NCBI GenBank assembly: GCA_016700415.1
Contig: CP065018.1
Coordinates: 248,001 to 312,000 of the forward strand
Direction: 5' to 3'
Source: Flavobacteriales bacterium
GTDB taxonomy: Bacteria; Bacteroidota; Bacteroidia; Flavobacteriales_F; PHOS-HE28
DNA: 64,000 nt
How positions within the stretch are numbered: the stretch's first letter is position 1; each line of letters starts with the position of its first letter. The notes beneath the pieces were generated by a model that searched no databases, was not told where the DNA came from, and saw only the letters and a program-made list of their open reading frames with translations. Both the position numbers and the translations under genes were made by a program. Shown here piece by piece: positions 24,769 through 36,697 of this stretch.

Positions 24769-25115
24769 CGCAAGGTACGGGGCGATCTTGACATTCGGGC
24801 CCACGGCACTTGCATCGTGCGCATCAAAGCGGCACACGTTGCCGTTCCACGATCTGTTTTGAATGGCATTCTCACCGTGCGCATGTCCAAGAGATCGACG
24901 CTGATGGGCAGGTCACTTTCCGCGAAGGCATATCGCAAGTCGCCGAGGGTGCCGATGGAAAGTTCATCCTCTGCTTCGATCGCGATGTCGAGATCGCTGA
25001 ACTTTTTAGCCGTGCCAAGCACACGCGAACCGAATGCCCACGCCTTTGCCTGCGGAACATGTTCCGCTAGGATCGCACGGACGATTGCGAGATGATCGGA
25101 GGACAATTCAAGCAT
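24750..25115 (-). CDS. MNT-type minimal nucleotidyltransferase (antitoxin-like) with shifted C-terminus, 121 aa
   Basis: Nucleotidyltransferase fold with the signature AWAFGSRVLGTAKKFSDLDIAIE: GSR, then SDLDIA with the two metal-binding Asp. LPISVDLLDMRTV supplies the third acidic residue. Such proteins partner a HI0074/HepT-type protein and can AMPylate the toxin. After MPFK the sequence becomes DRGTATCAAL... with no family likeness, but another frame from the same point reads QIVERQRVPL and stops at 24824-24826, the expected end. The shift lies in a run of four A (plus strand T, 24857-24860). Start overlaps the partner gene by 8 bp. Confidence 0.85.
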   Translation of the reverse strand: MLELSSDHLAIVRAILAEHVPQAKAWAFGSRVLGTAKKFSDLDIAIEAEDELSIGTLGDLRYAFAESDLPISVDLLDMRTVRMPFKTDRGTATCAALMRTMQVPWARMSRSPRTLRWRITS

Positions 25116-25503
25116 GGTGTTCTTTTAATGCACGGAGCAGCTTGGCTGCATCCTTGGTGAACTGCTTGAGGAGCCCCGCCACTTTGCGCGCATTGTCCTC
25201 GTCATAAGTGTTCGCCGTGAGGTTCCGGGCTTCATGGTATTCGAACCATGCCAACGGCTCATCGATCAACGCGAACCGTGCGGCTTGCCGAAATAATTCG
25301 CGCCGCGTAGTAATGGGCGAGTCGGTCATGCCTGCCCATTCCAAGTGCCGCCGCATCATCTTCCATGCGATCTCGTAAGTGAACTCGAAGCGCTTAATGG
25401 CCGCATCGCGGACCACTTCATCCTCCAAGTCCATCCGGGTCACTTTCCGCAACGCGGCAAGTGATCGCTTGAAGGAGGCAAGATCCAGTTTGGCAGGTGA
25501 CAT
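25108..25503 (-). CDS. HI0074-family nucleotidyltransferase-binding protein (HepT-like toxin partner), 131 aa
   Basis: All-helical protein of the HI0074 group. Landmarks are VVRDAAIKRFEFTYEIAWKMMRRHLE, SPITTRRELFRQAARFALID and WFEYHEARNLTANTYDEDNA. The last, with its Arg and the H-E-ARN-T-TY pattern, is the conserved block of the family. The order HI0074-like first, then the nucleotidyltransferase with an 8-bp overlap, is the standard arrangement of this two-gene toxin-antitoxin type. The start ATG at 25503 gives MSPAKLDLASFKRSL. Which partner is toxic is not established for all members. Confidence 0.9.
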   Translation of the reverse strand: MSPAKLDLASFKRSLAALRKVTRMDLEDEVVRDAAIKRFEFTYEIAWKMMRRHLEWAGMTDSPITTRRELFRQAARFALIDEPLAWFEYHEARNLTANTYDEDNARKVAGLLKQFTKDAAKLLRALKEHHA

Positions 25504-25568
25504 GGCAGGCCGAAAACACGATAGCTCTCTTTGTTCCGTCTGAGGCCAAAGCAGTACCGTCGCGGCAA

Positions 25569-25600
25569 CGCCTGACAACTGACAACCAACAACTGACAAC
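25569..25600. repeat. Word repeat shared with 5128-5152
   Basis: CGCCTGACAACTGACAACC followed by AACAACTGACAAC lies just beyond the clpB stop. It is nearly the reverse complement of the word tract right after the HIRAN gene. Confidence 0.6.
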
Positions 25601-25604
25601 TCCC

Positions 25605-28256
<2,652 letters not shown>

Positions 28257-28452
28257 GTTTGTATTCAGTATTTCGCTGATCTTGGAAAACGCTCCTTCAG
28301 CGTTATGCGGCATGATCAAAGTTCGCACCAAGCGGAATCTGCGCTCAATACCTGAACAAATGGCACGAAGAATGGATCGCGGGGTGACGGGATGGCGGGG
28401 ATTTGTTGTGTCCTTGGTTCATCCCATCGATCCACGATGCTACATTGGCAAC

Positions 28453-31400
28453 ATGATCGGCCATTTGTTGCCAAGCTTTCATGCCGACCGTTTGGCATTT
28501 CTTTTTTCGCTGAAGCGTTTGGTCGTTGTATTGGTGCTCGGAGCATTTGCCCCGGCACTTTTCGCCCAACATTGGATCACCAAGACTTCCAGCCCGCAGG
28601 CCGATCACATCGCTGACATGGTGTTGGACGGTTCGGGCAACAGCTACGTGATCGGCGACTTCAGCTTGGGCGCTTCCTTCACGCAAGGCATCAACACCTT
28701 GGGGAGCTTGAACTCGGCCGGCGGCAGGGACGTGCTGGTGGCGAAGTTCGCGCCGGACGGATCCCTGCTTTGGGCGAAGCGAGCGGGCGGTAATGCACTG
28801 GATGTCGGGCTGAAACTGGTGTTGGGCACAGCGGGGCTGGGCATCACGGGGCTTTTCACCGGTACGGCGGACCTGTTCGGAAGCTCGCATTCCGCGCAAG
28901 GCGGCAGCACCGACCTCTTCGTGGCGCTCTTGGACCCGGCGAACGGCAATGCGCTATGGGTGCGCACCGCCGGCGCACCGGGCTATACGGACACGCCCGG
29001 CGGCATCACCATGCGGCCGAATGGCGATATCGTGCTGGCCGGGAAGTTCAAGGGCGATGCCGTCTTCGGAACGGACACGCTACACAGCGCCTTCGACCCA
29101 TGGACGAGCACTCTGGGTTTCGACGTCTTCATCGCTTCATGGGCTTCCGACGGCACGTACCAATGGGTGCGGCAGGGGAGCGGGCCGCATGACGATCAGG
29201 CCGTGGAACTCACTTCAGGCCCCGACGGCATGCTCTACATCACGGGGCAGTTCAGCGACACCATCACCTTCGGGGTGGAGCACCCCAACATCTCGCTCAA
29301 CAGCATGTTCGTGGTGAAGTACGACGGGCAAGGGCAGGAGCAATGGTACCGCAAATGCGGCGGCAGCACCTTCAACCAGGTCAGCGACATTTTGTTCTCC
29401 TCGGAAGGCGACCTGTTGATCGCCGGCGATGTGGCCAACACGATGTACTGGGTGGACAACATCGCTACGCCCATACCGAACCCGGAGCCGCACGCCTACT
29501 TCATCCTGCGCGTGGACACAGCGGGCACCCTGCTCCGCGCCACCACCATGGGCTCGGTGTCGAACGTGCATGCAGCTTCGATCACGGAGCAGGCGGATTC
29601 GGTAGTGGTGTACGGCGAATTCGAATGCTCCTTCACCGGCCTTCAGGATGCGTACAACGCCAACGGCCTCTTCATGGCCACGGGGCTGAAGGACCTCTTC
29701 ATCGCGAAGCATCTGGCATCGGATCTTTCCTTTGTTGAAGCACAGCAGTTCGGTGGAAGTGGGGCGAAACGGGCGGGTGCCGTGGCTTGGGCCGCGAACG
29801 GGCTACTGTTCACCGGTTCGTTCGAGCAAGAGCTGTTCCTGCCGCGAAGCTTTCCGATGTGGGGTGACCCGGTCGAGACCTTTCCCTTCGGCTGTTCCTA
29901 TCTCGTCGCCAATGCCGGCCTCACCTACTGCGGCGACCCCAATTACGGCTACTTCGCTTGGGCTGTGAGCCAAGGACTTTCGGACGGTTTCCTTTCGCGG
30001 GGCTATGAAGAAACGCGGCAACCCTACGACTGGTGGAAGCGCCAGAACACGCCGCCTTGCGATAGGAGCGACCGTGGAAGCGAAGTCTGCATTTCCGAGC
30101 AATACCATTCGTGTACGGACACCATAGAGGCATGCGGATATGCCGTGCTCATGGTGAATGCACCGTTCCCGACGCAAGATGACTATTGTGGGATGGGGTT
30201 TAACATTCCCACAGTCGGGCCGTATGCCTACCAATGGTGGAATGGTGCCTTCCCTTTTGGTTCGACTGTGACTGTGAGTACCACCGGCTGGGTCGGCGTG
30301 ACCGTCAGCACAACCAATAGTTGCACAACCTACACGGATTCCGTGTACGTGATCATCCACCCGGCCCCCACCGCCACCGTGAGCGACAGCAGCGGCATCT
30401 TCATGGACGACCTTTTGCCGCAACAGTACCAGAGCTGCGTGCCGATGGTCTTTTGGGCCACGCAATTCGCGCCCACCGACCAAGTGTACTGGACCTTGGG
30501 TACCGACACCACCTGGAGTGATACCATGCGCATGGACACCTCCGGTATTTACCGTTTACACCTGCTTTCGGTCGATGGCTGCGATAAGGAGTATACCATG
30601 AGCTTCACCCTGTTCCCGACCTCGGTCCTGCCGAACATCACGGATGCATCCTTCCATTTCGGCATAGGTGACACGCTCGTGTATTGTGGTACCTCGGCCT
30701 GCCTAACTGCATATCTGTATCCGGATTATTATGTGGACGGCCAACTGACCAGCCTGCCGCTAACCGTCCACATGCAGTATCAATTCCAGCGCACGTGTAC
30801 GTCCACGAACCCGGCACCGCAGACGAACCCGTATGTGAACGCCCCCATCCAGTGGTCCTTGCCGCTCACGGGGCCGGGCTGGTATACGGTGGGGGTGCAG
30901 TGCACGCTGAATGCGCTGCCCTGCGACACCAATACCTACAGCTTCACCTTCTTGGACAGCATCTACGTCCTTCCGGGCGAACCGCCGCAGTTCACGGCCA
31001 GCAACGCGTTCCGTTGTACCGGGGACACGATCGCCATTCCATTCCAATGCACCAACTGTGACAGTGTGTCCTGGACCGGGCCGGGGATTGTTTGGACCTC
31101 CGCGAACGGGGATTCGATCCGGGTGAACGCAGATGGCCAGTACCATTTCGTCGTGTACAATACCAGTGCGGGGAACACATGCCAAACGAGTTCCTACCGC
31201 ACAGTGTACGCTCCCCCGCCGCCGCCGATCTATATGCAGCCCTACTACGGCGTGATCTGCCCCAATGACTCCGTGCTGCTCTTCACGACCACGGTCGGCA
31301 CCAACTATGAATGGACCGGTCCCGGGTTCACCACGATGCCCAACAACGACTCCATCTGGACCGACGATCCCGGCGACTACTACCTCACTGTTACGCATTA

Positions 31401-32883
31401 TCCGGGTTGCACAGCGACCAACGGGCCACGAACGGTGCTCAGCTTCAGCTCGCCCTTTATTGAAGCGCTGCCCACGGGCTCCATCTGCCTCAATGGCACG
31501 GTGGACCTACAGGTGGCTACGGGCCCGGGCAGCACCGTGCAGTGGCAGGCTCCACTTTCGGGCACCGCGTTCGTGCATACGGTGAACGCGCCGGGCACCT
31601 ACCAATGCATCGTGTCCAGTTGCGGCATCGATTGGCCGTTGAGCTACACCGTGCAGGCCAGCGGCGTCACCGCGGAGCTGGACACCACGGTCTACCTGCT
31701 TTGCGGCGCGGAACCTGTTACGCTCACCGGGCCGGACGGCGGGAACATTTACCAGTGGCTGCCATCGGGCACCACGGGCCAGTCCATTACGCTGAACGTG
31801 CCCGGGCAGGTGCAGTTGGTGGTGTTGGACGCCTTCGGTTGCGCGGACACTTCGGCCATGATCTCCGTGAACCCCTTTGCCTACACGCAACCGGCGATGG
31901 CCTTTGGCGACACCGTTTGTGCCGGTGGATCAGCCACGGTTTCGGCAACCGGTTCCGGCGATCTGTTCTGGTATGCTTCCGCGGATACGAACCTGCTTCT
32001 GAGCAATGGCAGCACATGGACGTTCGTGCCGTTGGGAAGCGACACCGTTTATCTGCTGCAAATAGAGGACGGCTGCGCAAGCACCTTCTTGGCCGTTCCC
32101 GTGGAAGTGGCCCCGGTCTCACCAGCTCCGTCCATCACTGGTGTCGTGGCGTACTGCGTCGGGGATACGCTGCTATTGATCGCCGAAGCGAGCGGTCCAC
32201 CTGTGGAATGGAGCACGCCAGCGGGAATGGTGCAAGGCGGCTCCATCGGCCCGATGTTGGCGCAACCGTCCGCTGCGGGGCTGTATTCCTGCTGGGTCGT
32301 GGCCAGCGGTTGTGGCAGCGACACGGCAAGCGTGGAGGTGGACGTTTCCCTTGTTCCCGACATACCGGTGATCACCGGGGATACACTGCTTTGCGTAGGT
32401 GATACCTTACTGTTGGTCGCCGATGCCACGGGCGGGACCGTGCTGTGGCAAACGCCTTCCGGGCCCTTCAACGGTACCACGCTCACGGTGGATGGTGTGC
32501 TGTACGCAGACCAAGGGGAGTACCTGTGCATGGCATTCGATGGGGCCTGTGCCAGTGCGGCCGCCATGGTCCTGGTCCTGGTGGATCCATGCACTTCGGA
32601 CACCACCGACTTTATCATCCCGAACATCTTCAGCCCCAACGGCGACGGTGTGAACGACGGCTTCTTCCTCGGCGGAGAAGGCATCCGCCGAGTGGATCTC
32701 CAGGTGTACAACCGGTGGGGTCAGCTAATGGCGGAACTGAGCGGAAGGAGCGTCCGCTGGGACGGCAGGACCGCCGGTGCAGGCGTGTTGTGCAGCGAAG
32801 GGGTATACTACTGGGTGGCGCAGGCCACGCGGAACACGGGGGAGAACGTTCAGCTTTCCGGTTATGTGCAGTTGGTGCGGTGA
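28453..32883 (+). CDS. Large secreted T9SS cargo with gliding-motility C-terminal domain, 1476 aa
   Basis: A signal peptide ends at about residue 40 (LVLGAFAPALFAQ). Residues about 45-500 repeat a propeller-like unit of the SBBP/delta-60 kind (DMVLDGSGNSYVIGDF; VLVAKFAPDGSLLWAKRAGG). From about 570 to 1380 come many Cys-rich, immunoglobulin-like segments with SVS, GPG and CVGDTLLL units, for example VAYCVGDTLLLIAEASG and LCVGDTLLLVADATG. The C-terminus FSPNGDGVNDGFFLGG...VYNRWG is the CHU_C domain that routes proteins through the type IX system (type B signal). Probably a cell-surface adhesin or matrix protein (inference). It stands alone. Confidence 0.88.
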   Translation: MIGHLLPSFHADRLAFLFSLKRLVVVLVLGAFAPALFAQHWITKTSSPQADHIADMVLDGSGNSYVIGDFSLGASFTQGINTLGSLNSAGGRDVLVAKFAPDGSLLWAKRAGGNALDVGLKLVLGTAGLGITGLFTGTADLFGSSHSAQGGSTDLFVALLDPANGNALWVRTAGAPGYTDTPGGITMRPNGDIVLAGKFKGDAVFGTDTLHSAFDPWTSTLGFDVFIASWASDGTYQWVRQGSGPHDDQAVELTSGPDGMLYITGQFSDTITFGVEHPNISLNSMFVVKYDGQGQEQWYRKCGGSTFNQVSDILFSSEGDLLIAGDVANTMYWVDNIATPIPNPEPHAYFILRVDTAGTLLRATTMGSVSNVHAASITEQADSVVVYGEFECSFTGLQDAYNANGLFMATGLKDLFIAKHLASDLSFVEAQQFGGSGAKRAGAVAWAANGLLFTGSFEQELFLPRSFPMWGDPVETFPFGCSYLVANAGLTYCGDPNYGYFAWAVSQGLSDGFLSRGYEETRQPYDWWKRQNTPPCDRSDRGSEVCISEQYHSCTDTIEACGYAVLMVNAPFPTQDDYCGMGFNIPTVGPYAYQWWNGAFPFGSTVTVSTTGWVGVTVSTTNSCTTYTDSVYVIIHPAPTATVSDSSGIFMDDLLPQQYQSCVPMVFWATQFAPTDQVYWTLGTDTTWSDTMRMDTSGIYRLHLLSVDGCDKEYTMSFTLFPTSVLPNITDASFHFGIGDTLVYCGTSACLTAYLYPDYYVDGQLTSLPLTVHMQYQFQRTCTSTNPAPQTNPYVNAPIQWSLPLTGPGWYTVGVQCTLNALPCDTNTYSFTFLDSIYVLPGEPPQFTASNAFRCTGDTIAIPFQCTNCDSVSWTGPGIVWTSANGDSIRVNADGQYHFVVYNTSAGNTCQTSSYRTVYAPPPPPIYMQPYYGVICPNDSVLLFTTTVGTNYEWTGPGFTTMPNNDSIWTDDPGDYYLTVTHYPGCTATNGPRTVLSFSSPFIEALPTGSICLNGTVDLQVATGPGSTVQWQAPLSGTAFVHTVNAPGTYQCIVSSCGIDWPLSYTVQASGVTAELDTTVYLLCGAEPVTLTGPDGGNIYQWLPSGTTGQSITLNVPGQVQLVVLDAFGCADTSAMISVNPFAYTQPAMAFGDTVCAGGSATVSATGSGDLFWYASADTNLLLSNGSTWTFVPLGSDTVYLLQIEDGCASTFLAVPVEVAPVSPAPSITGVVAYCVGDTLLLIAEASGPPVEWSTPAGMVQGGSIGPMLAQPSAAGLYSCWVVASGCGSDTASVEVDVSLVPDIPVITGDTLLCVGDTLLLVADATGGTVLWQTPSGPFNGTTLTVDGVLYADQGEYLCMAFDGACASAAAMVLVLVDPCTSDTTDFIIPNIFSPNGDGVNDGFFLGGEGIRRVDLQVYNRWGQLMAELSGRSVRWDGRTAGAGVLCSEGVYYWVAQATRNTGENVQLSGYVQLVR

Positions 32884-33009
32884 TGACTTCTTGGGCTGGA
32901 GGACTTTCTCGTAAACGGGTCGATCTGGTTTTGACAGCGAGAACCCCCTCAAGAGACCAAAAAGCAGCGCTTAATTTTGAAACCGCCCTTTTTTCGGGAA
33001 TTGGACCGC

Positions 33010-34719
33010 ATGATCGTTCGGACTTTCTCAAACGCTGAACAAGGAACACGGGTCCTGTTGTCCCTTGTCCTGTTCGTGGCCGTCTTGTTCACGCCCGTTC
33101 GCGCCTACTCCGCAGGAAACCACCAAGATGCCACCACTTGCGAGGCCCGCATCGCGCAGGCCAAAGTCCTGCTGACCAGCGATCCGGATTCCGCCTTGGT
33201 GCTCGCGTTACAGGCCGAGAAGCAACTGGGGGAGCTTCCCACGGGGTGGCAAAAGGTTCGTGCGCTGATGGTCCTGGGCGACGCCTACCAAGCTGCCGGG
33301 GAAATGCCCGATGCCTTGGCCGCTTTCCAGCGGGCGCAGCTCATGATCGATGAGAAGCCGGACGACCAGGCCGCCGACACCTCGCTCATCCTTGCCCGCG
33401 TGGACCTTCAGCTGAAGATCGGCACGTTCTATTCCGACCTGCACGACTTTGACAAAAGCGTGGTCCGGTTGAACGACGCCTTGCGCATGCTCGATGCGGC
33501 GCTGGATGCCCTGACCCCGGAACAGCTGAACAGCAGGAAGGTCCGTGCCTTCAACAACATCGCCGGGGTCTACCTCCAGCGCTCGGACTATACGACGGCG
33601 TTGCCGTATTTCCAGCAGGCCGTGGCGATGAACGTATCGCTGAACAACCTGCGCTACGAGAGCGCGCTGAACAACAACATCGGCATCTGCTATATGGAGA
33701 TGGGCAAGCACGACAAGGCTGACCAGCATTTCCTGAGCTCCCTTGCGGTACGCAAGCAGACCGGCGACGTGCGCGGGCAGGCGCAGGTGTTGAACAACAT
33801 GGGCAAGAACCAGGCACTCATGGGCCGCTTCAGAGAGGCCCGCACTTATTTCGAGCAGGCGCTCGCGCTCGGCCGGTCGGTTGGCAGCCTTGCATCCATG
33901 GCCATTTCCTTGGAATCACTTTCCACCGCGTACGACACGCTTGGGGAATACAAGGCGGCGTTCACGGCCTTTCGGGAGTACAAGGGGATCAACGACAGCC
34001 TTTACAGCTCGGAGGCACGGACGACCATCGCCCGGATGGAGGACAGGTTCCGGCGCGACAAGGAGAAGAAGGTGTTCGAGCTCGAAGCCAAGCGCAAGGA
34101 TGCCGTGAACGAGCGGCAGCGGCTCTTGAACATCGCACTTGCGGTGGCGCTGTTCTTCCTTCTGCTCACCGCCTTTCTGCTCTTCACGGTGATGCGCTCA
34201 CGGGTGCGTACCAGCGCGCTGAAGCAGGAAACGCTCCGGCTGCAAAGCGAAAAACTGGAGGCCGAGAAGGTGATCCTGAAGGAGAACCTGGAGTTCAAGG
34301 AACGCGAGCTCACCGCCAATGCCTTGTTCCTGCTGAAGAAAAATGAGTTGATCGCGCACATCGTGGAGCGGCTCCTCAAGGCGAAGTCCACCTTCCGGCA
34401 GGAGAACCAGAAGATCGTACAGGACATCGTGCATGACCTTCAGGCGAGCCGTGATGAACATAACTGGGAGGAGTTCGAGGCGCATTTCACGCGGGTCCAT
34501 ACCACCTTCTACCAGACCCTGCAGGAGCGCTTCCCGTCGCTGACGCCCAACGAGCGGAAACTGTGCGCCTTCCTCCGGCTGAACATGAGCACCAAGGACA
34601 TTTCCGCCATTACGCACCAGAGCCTCAACAGCATCACCGTGGCGCGGTCGCGGTTGCGCAAAAAGCTGCAGATCGATGGCGAGGATGTGCATTTGATCGA
34701 TTTCCTGCAGTCCATCTGA
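33010..34719 (+). CDS. TPR membrane protein with LuxR/SgrR-like helix-turn-helix, 569 aa
   Basis: Sensor-regulator architecture common in this phylum. A signal sequence or first helix (LLSLVLFVAVLFTPVRAYSA) is followed by TPR units to about residue 340 (FNNIAGVYLQRSDYTTALPYF; NNNIGICYMEMGKHDKADQHF). One membrane helix (LNIALAVALFFLLLTAFLLF), a charged coiled coil and a C-terminal HTH (LTPNERKLCAFLRLNMSTKD, then SITVARSRLRKKL) follow. The HTH puts the DNA-binding part in the cytoplasm and the TPRs outside. I use the ATG at 33010 rather than a TTG further upstream. It precedes a run of secreted-protein genes and could regulate them (inference). Confidence 0.87.
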   Translation: MIVRTFSNAEQGTRVLLSLVLFVAVLFTPVRAYSAGNHQDATTCEARIAQAKVLLTSDPDSALVLALQAEKQLGELPTGWQKVRALMVLGDAYQAAGEMPDALAAFQRAQLMIDEKPDDQAADTSLILARVDLQLKIGTFYSDLHDFDKSVVRLNDALRMLDAALDALTPEQLNSRKVRAFNNIAGVYLQRSDYTTALPYFQQAVAMNVSLNNLRYESALNNNIGICYMEMGKHDKADQHFLSSLAVRKQTGDVRGQAQVLNNMGKNQALMGRFREARTYFEQALALGRSVGSLASMAISLESLSTAYDTLGEYKAAFTAFREYKGINDSLYSSEARTTIARMEDRFRRDKEKKVFELEAKRKDAVNERQRLLNIALAVALFFLLLTAFLLFTVMRSRVRTSALKQETLRLQSEKLEAEKVILKENLEFKERELTANALFLLKKNELIAHIVERLLKAKSTFRQENQKIVQDIVHDLQASRDEHNWEEFEAHFTRVHTTFYQTLQERFPSLTPNERKLCAFLRLNMSTKDISAITHQSLNSITVARSRLRKKLQIDGEDVHLIDFLQSI

Positions 34720-34774
34720 CCGTTTTCGGGCACACATTATAAACGTCTGTGGATCAGGTGCATGCTTGTTCCTG

Positions 34775-34854
34775 TATGGTCGGTGTAAGGTCATTTTTCG
34801 GCGTTGTACCGACCGTGTAAGGCCAATGTCTTAGCGTGTGCCGCTGATGTAAGG
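34775..34854 (+). repeat. Three direct repeats with exact 32-bp spacing
   Basis: TATGGTCGGTGTAAGG (34775-34790), TACCGACCGTGTAAGG (34807-34822) and TGCCGCTGATGTAAGG (34839-34854) start exactly 32 bp apart; TGTAAGG is invariant. They lie between the TPR/HTH regulator and the downstream secreted-protein genes, where an operator array would be expected. The rest of 34720-34916 holds nothing else that I can identify. Confidence 0.55.
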
Positions 34855-34916
34855 CTGTTCCCGGTATCAATGGGAAATTCCATGCGCAACATTGCGGCCC
34901 TCCAAGAAATTCCGCT

Positions 34917-35090
34917 TTGAAAACCCCGAAAACCGACGCCCTTCGATCGAAGGAGCTTGAAAACCTCGAACGCTTCCATCAGAAGATGAAGGACGAGGCC
35001 GAAGCTTGGCAAAAGCTGTTGGAGAACCTGGACAAGATGAAGAACCGCCGGACCGATAAAACTGAACCCAAAAACCCGACCGAACGATGA
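34917..35090 (+). CDS. Possible small coiled-coil protein, 57 aa
   Basis: A frame from TTG 34917-34919 encodes a charged, helix-only peptide: KTPKTDALRSKELENLERF, HQKMKDEAEAWQKLLENLDK, then a basic end. The stop (35088-35090) overlaps the next ATG (ATGA), typical of translational coupling. The heptad-like L/M/W spacing argues for a real coiled coil. The TTG start and absence of known relatives make this uncertain. An unrelated short frame ends at the same place as the TTG. Confidence 0.45.
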   Translation: MKTPKTDALRSKELENLERFHQKMKDEAEAWQKLLENLDKMKNRRTDKTEPKNPTER

Positions 35091-36682
35091 ACACACGTTA
35101 CTCTTTACTGGCAGGCTGTTGCCTTCTGCTGTGTACCGTCCCGCTGCTGCAGGCCCAGCCCGGCGCGCTCGACCTTACCTTCAACGGCACCGGTTACGAG
35201 GTGGATCCGGTGAATAGCTTGGACGTGGGACAGAAGATCCTCGTGCAGGACGACCAGAAGATCCTCGCCATCGGATCCAGCTTCGATGCCACCTACACCG
35301 CCCGCGCGTATGTGTTCCGTTACCTGCCCGACGGCACGCCCGACGCAACGTTCGCCACCAACGGGGTGTTCTCTTATGAACTGGACAACGAGGTGGATCT
35401 CTATTCAGCCGTATTGACCCCGGAGGGGAAGATCCTCCTTGCCGGAAGTACAACGGACTATCAGACGTACAGGCTGCTGCTCATCCAGCTCAACGCGCAC
35501 GGTTCATTTGACAATTCCTTTGGGATCAATGGGGTACTGGTCCAAAGCGTAAGCGTGGTGGAGGCAAACGCCGAGGACATGGGGTATGACGTGGCGTTGG
35601 ACACGCAGGGCAACATCCTCGTTTGCGGGTCCACCTACGATGCGGATACGATCCGTCATCCGTTCATCGCCCGTTTCTCGCCCAGTGGTGAGCTGGATAC
35701 CTCCTTTGGTGTGAACGGGATAGCGACGATCCCCTCCTCCGGGGAAGGGTCGAGCGCTTTCAAGGGGATCGTGGTACAGCCGGATGGGAAGATCGTGGCC
35801 TCTGGATATTACGGCAATACCATTCTGTGGTATGTCATGCTCGTGGTGCGCTTCAACGCGGACGGCAGCCTCGATCCCGCTTTCGGCGACGCCGGTGTGG
35901 TCAAGTACAACTACGGAAATGTCGACGATGAAGGCGATGACCTGCAGTTGACCGCGGATGGTTCCTTTCTGGTCGCCGGAGTGACCGTTACACAGACCTA
36001 CAACTACAGTGCGCTGCTCGCGAAGTTCACACCGGATGGCATGCTGGACACCACCTTCGGCAATGCGGGCACGGTGAAAGAGGACCTGAATACCTTCGAT
36101 TTCGCCTCTAACGTTGTGGAGCTCCCTGATGGTAAGATCGTCATGGCCGGTTCGTCCGGTGTAGGGCCTCCAGGTGCCTTTGACCTCGCCGTGTGGAAGT
36201 ACCACGCCGACGGTACGCCGGACATGACCTTTGGGACCAACGGTGTCGCCCAGCACGTGATCCCGCAATACAGCACCATGATCTATGCGATGGGCATACA
36301 GGCCGACGGGAAGATCCTCATCGGAGGCCAAGCGCGCACCACGACCAACCAGAACTATTTCTACATCGGCCGGCTGCAGAATGACCTCAGTACCGGGATC
36401 ACGGAACGGAACGCTTCGGCGGAAGTCTTGGTGTACCCCGATCCCGCCACGGCAAGCTCCACGGTGACGCTGCAGGTTCCGGAAGCCGTTCTGCCCGGGG
36501 CACGGATCAGCCTGTATACTGCTGACGGCCGACTGGCCTTCACCTCCGCGGTAGATGAACTTCAGCATGACGCACAGCACATCAGCATTCAACTGCCCTC
36601 CGCTCTCGCACCCGGCGTCTATCAGTTGGCTTTCCAGCAGCAGGGCACCCGCCTTTCAACAAGCCTCTTCATCACCCGTTAA
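35087..36682 (+). CDS. Secreted delta-60 repeat protein with T9SS C-terminal signal, 531 aa
   Basis: A signal peptide ends at AQP (residue 25). Then come about seven units of the delta-60 repeat (DUF5122), each with the pattern LQ-DGKILV-G and F--DG-LD-TFG-NGV, for example RFSPSGELDTSFGVNGIATI, which forms a beta-propeller. The last 80 residues (VLVYPDPATASSTVTLQVPE, ARISLYTADGRL, then LAPGVYQLAF) are a type A C-terminal sorting domain for T9SS. Function of the propeller is unknown. It is coupled to the small frame upstream and followed after 15 bp by the next secreted protein gene. Confidence 0.88.
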   Translation: MNTRYSLLAGCCLLLCTVPLLQAQPGALDLTFNGTGYEVDPVNSLDVGQKILVQDDQKILAIGSSFDATYTARAYVFRYLPDGTPDATFATNGVFSYELDNEVDLYSAVLTPEGKILLAGSTTDYQTYRLLLIQLNAHGSFDNSFGINGVLVQSVSVVEANAEDMGYDVALDTQGNILVCGSTYDADTIRHPFIARFSPSGELDTSFGVNGIATIPSSGEGSSAFKGIVVQPDGKIVASGYYGNTILWYVMLVVRFNADGSLDPAFGDAGVVKYNYGNVDDEGDDLQLTADGSFLVAGVTVTQTYNYSALLAKFTPDGMLDTTFGNAGTVKEDLNTFDFASNVVELPDGKIVMAGSSGVGPPGAFDLAVWKYHADGTPDMTFGTNGVAQHVIPQYSTMIYAMGIQADGKILIGGQARTTTNQNYFYIGRLQNDLSTGITERNASAEVLVYPDPATASSTVTLQVPEAVLPGARISLYTADGRLAFTSAVDELQHDAQHISIQLPSALAPGVYQLAFQQQGTRLSTSLFITR

Positions 36683-36697
36683 CAACTGAAAGAACAC

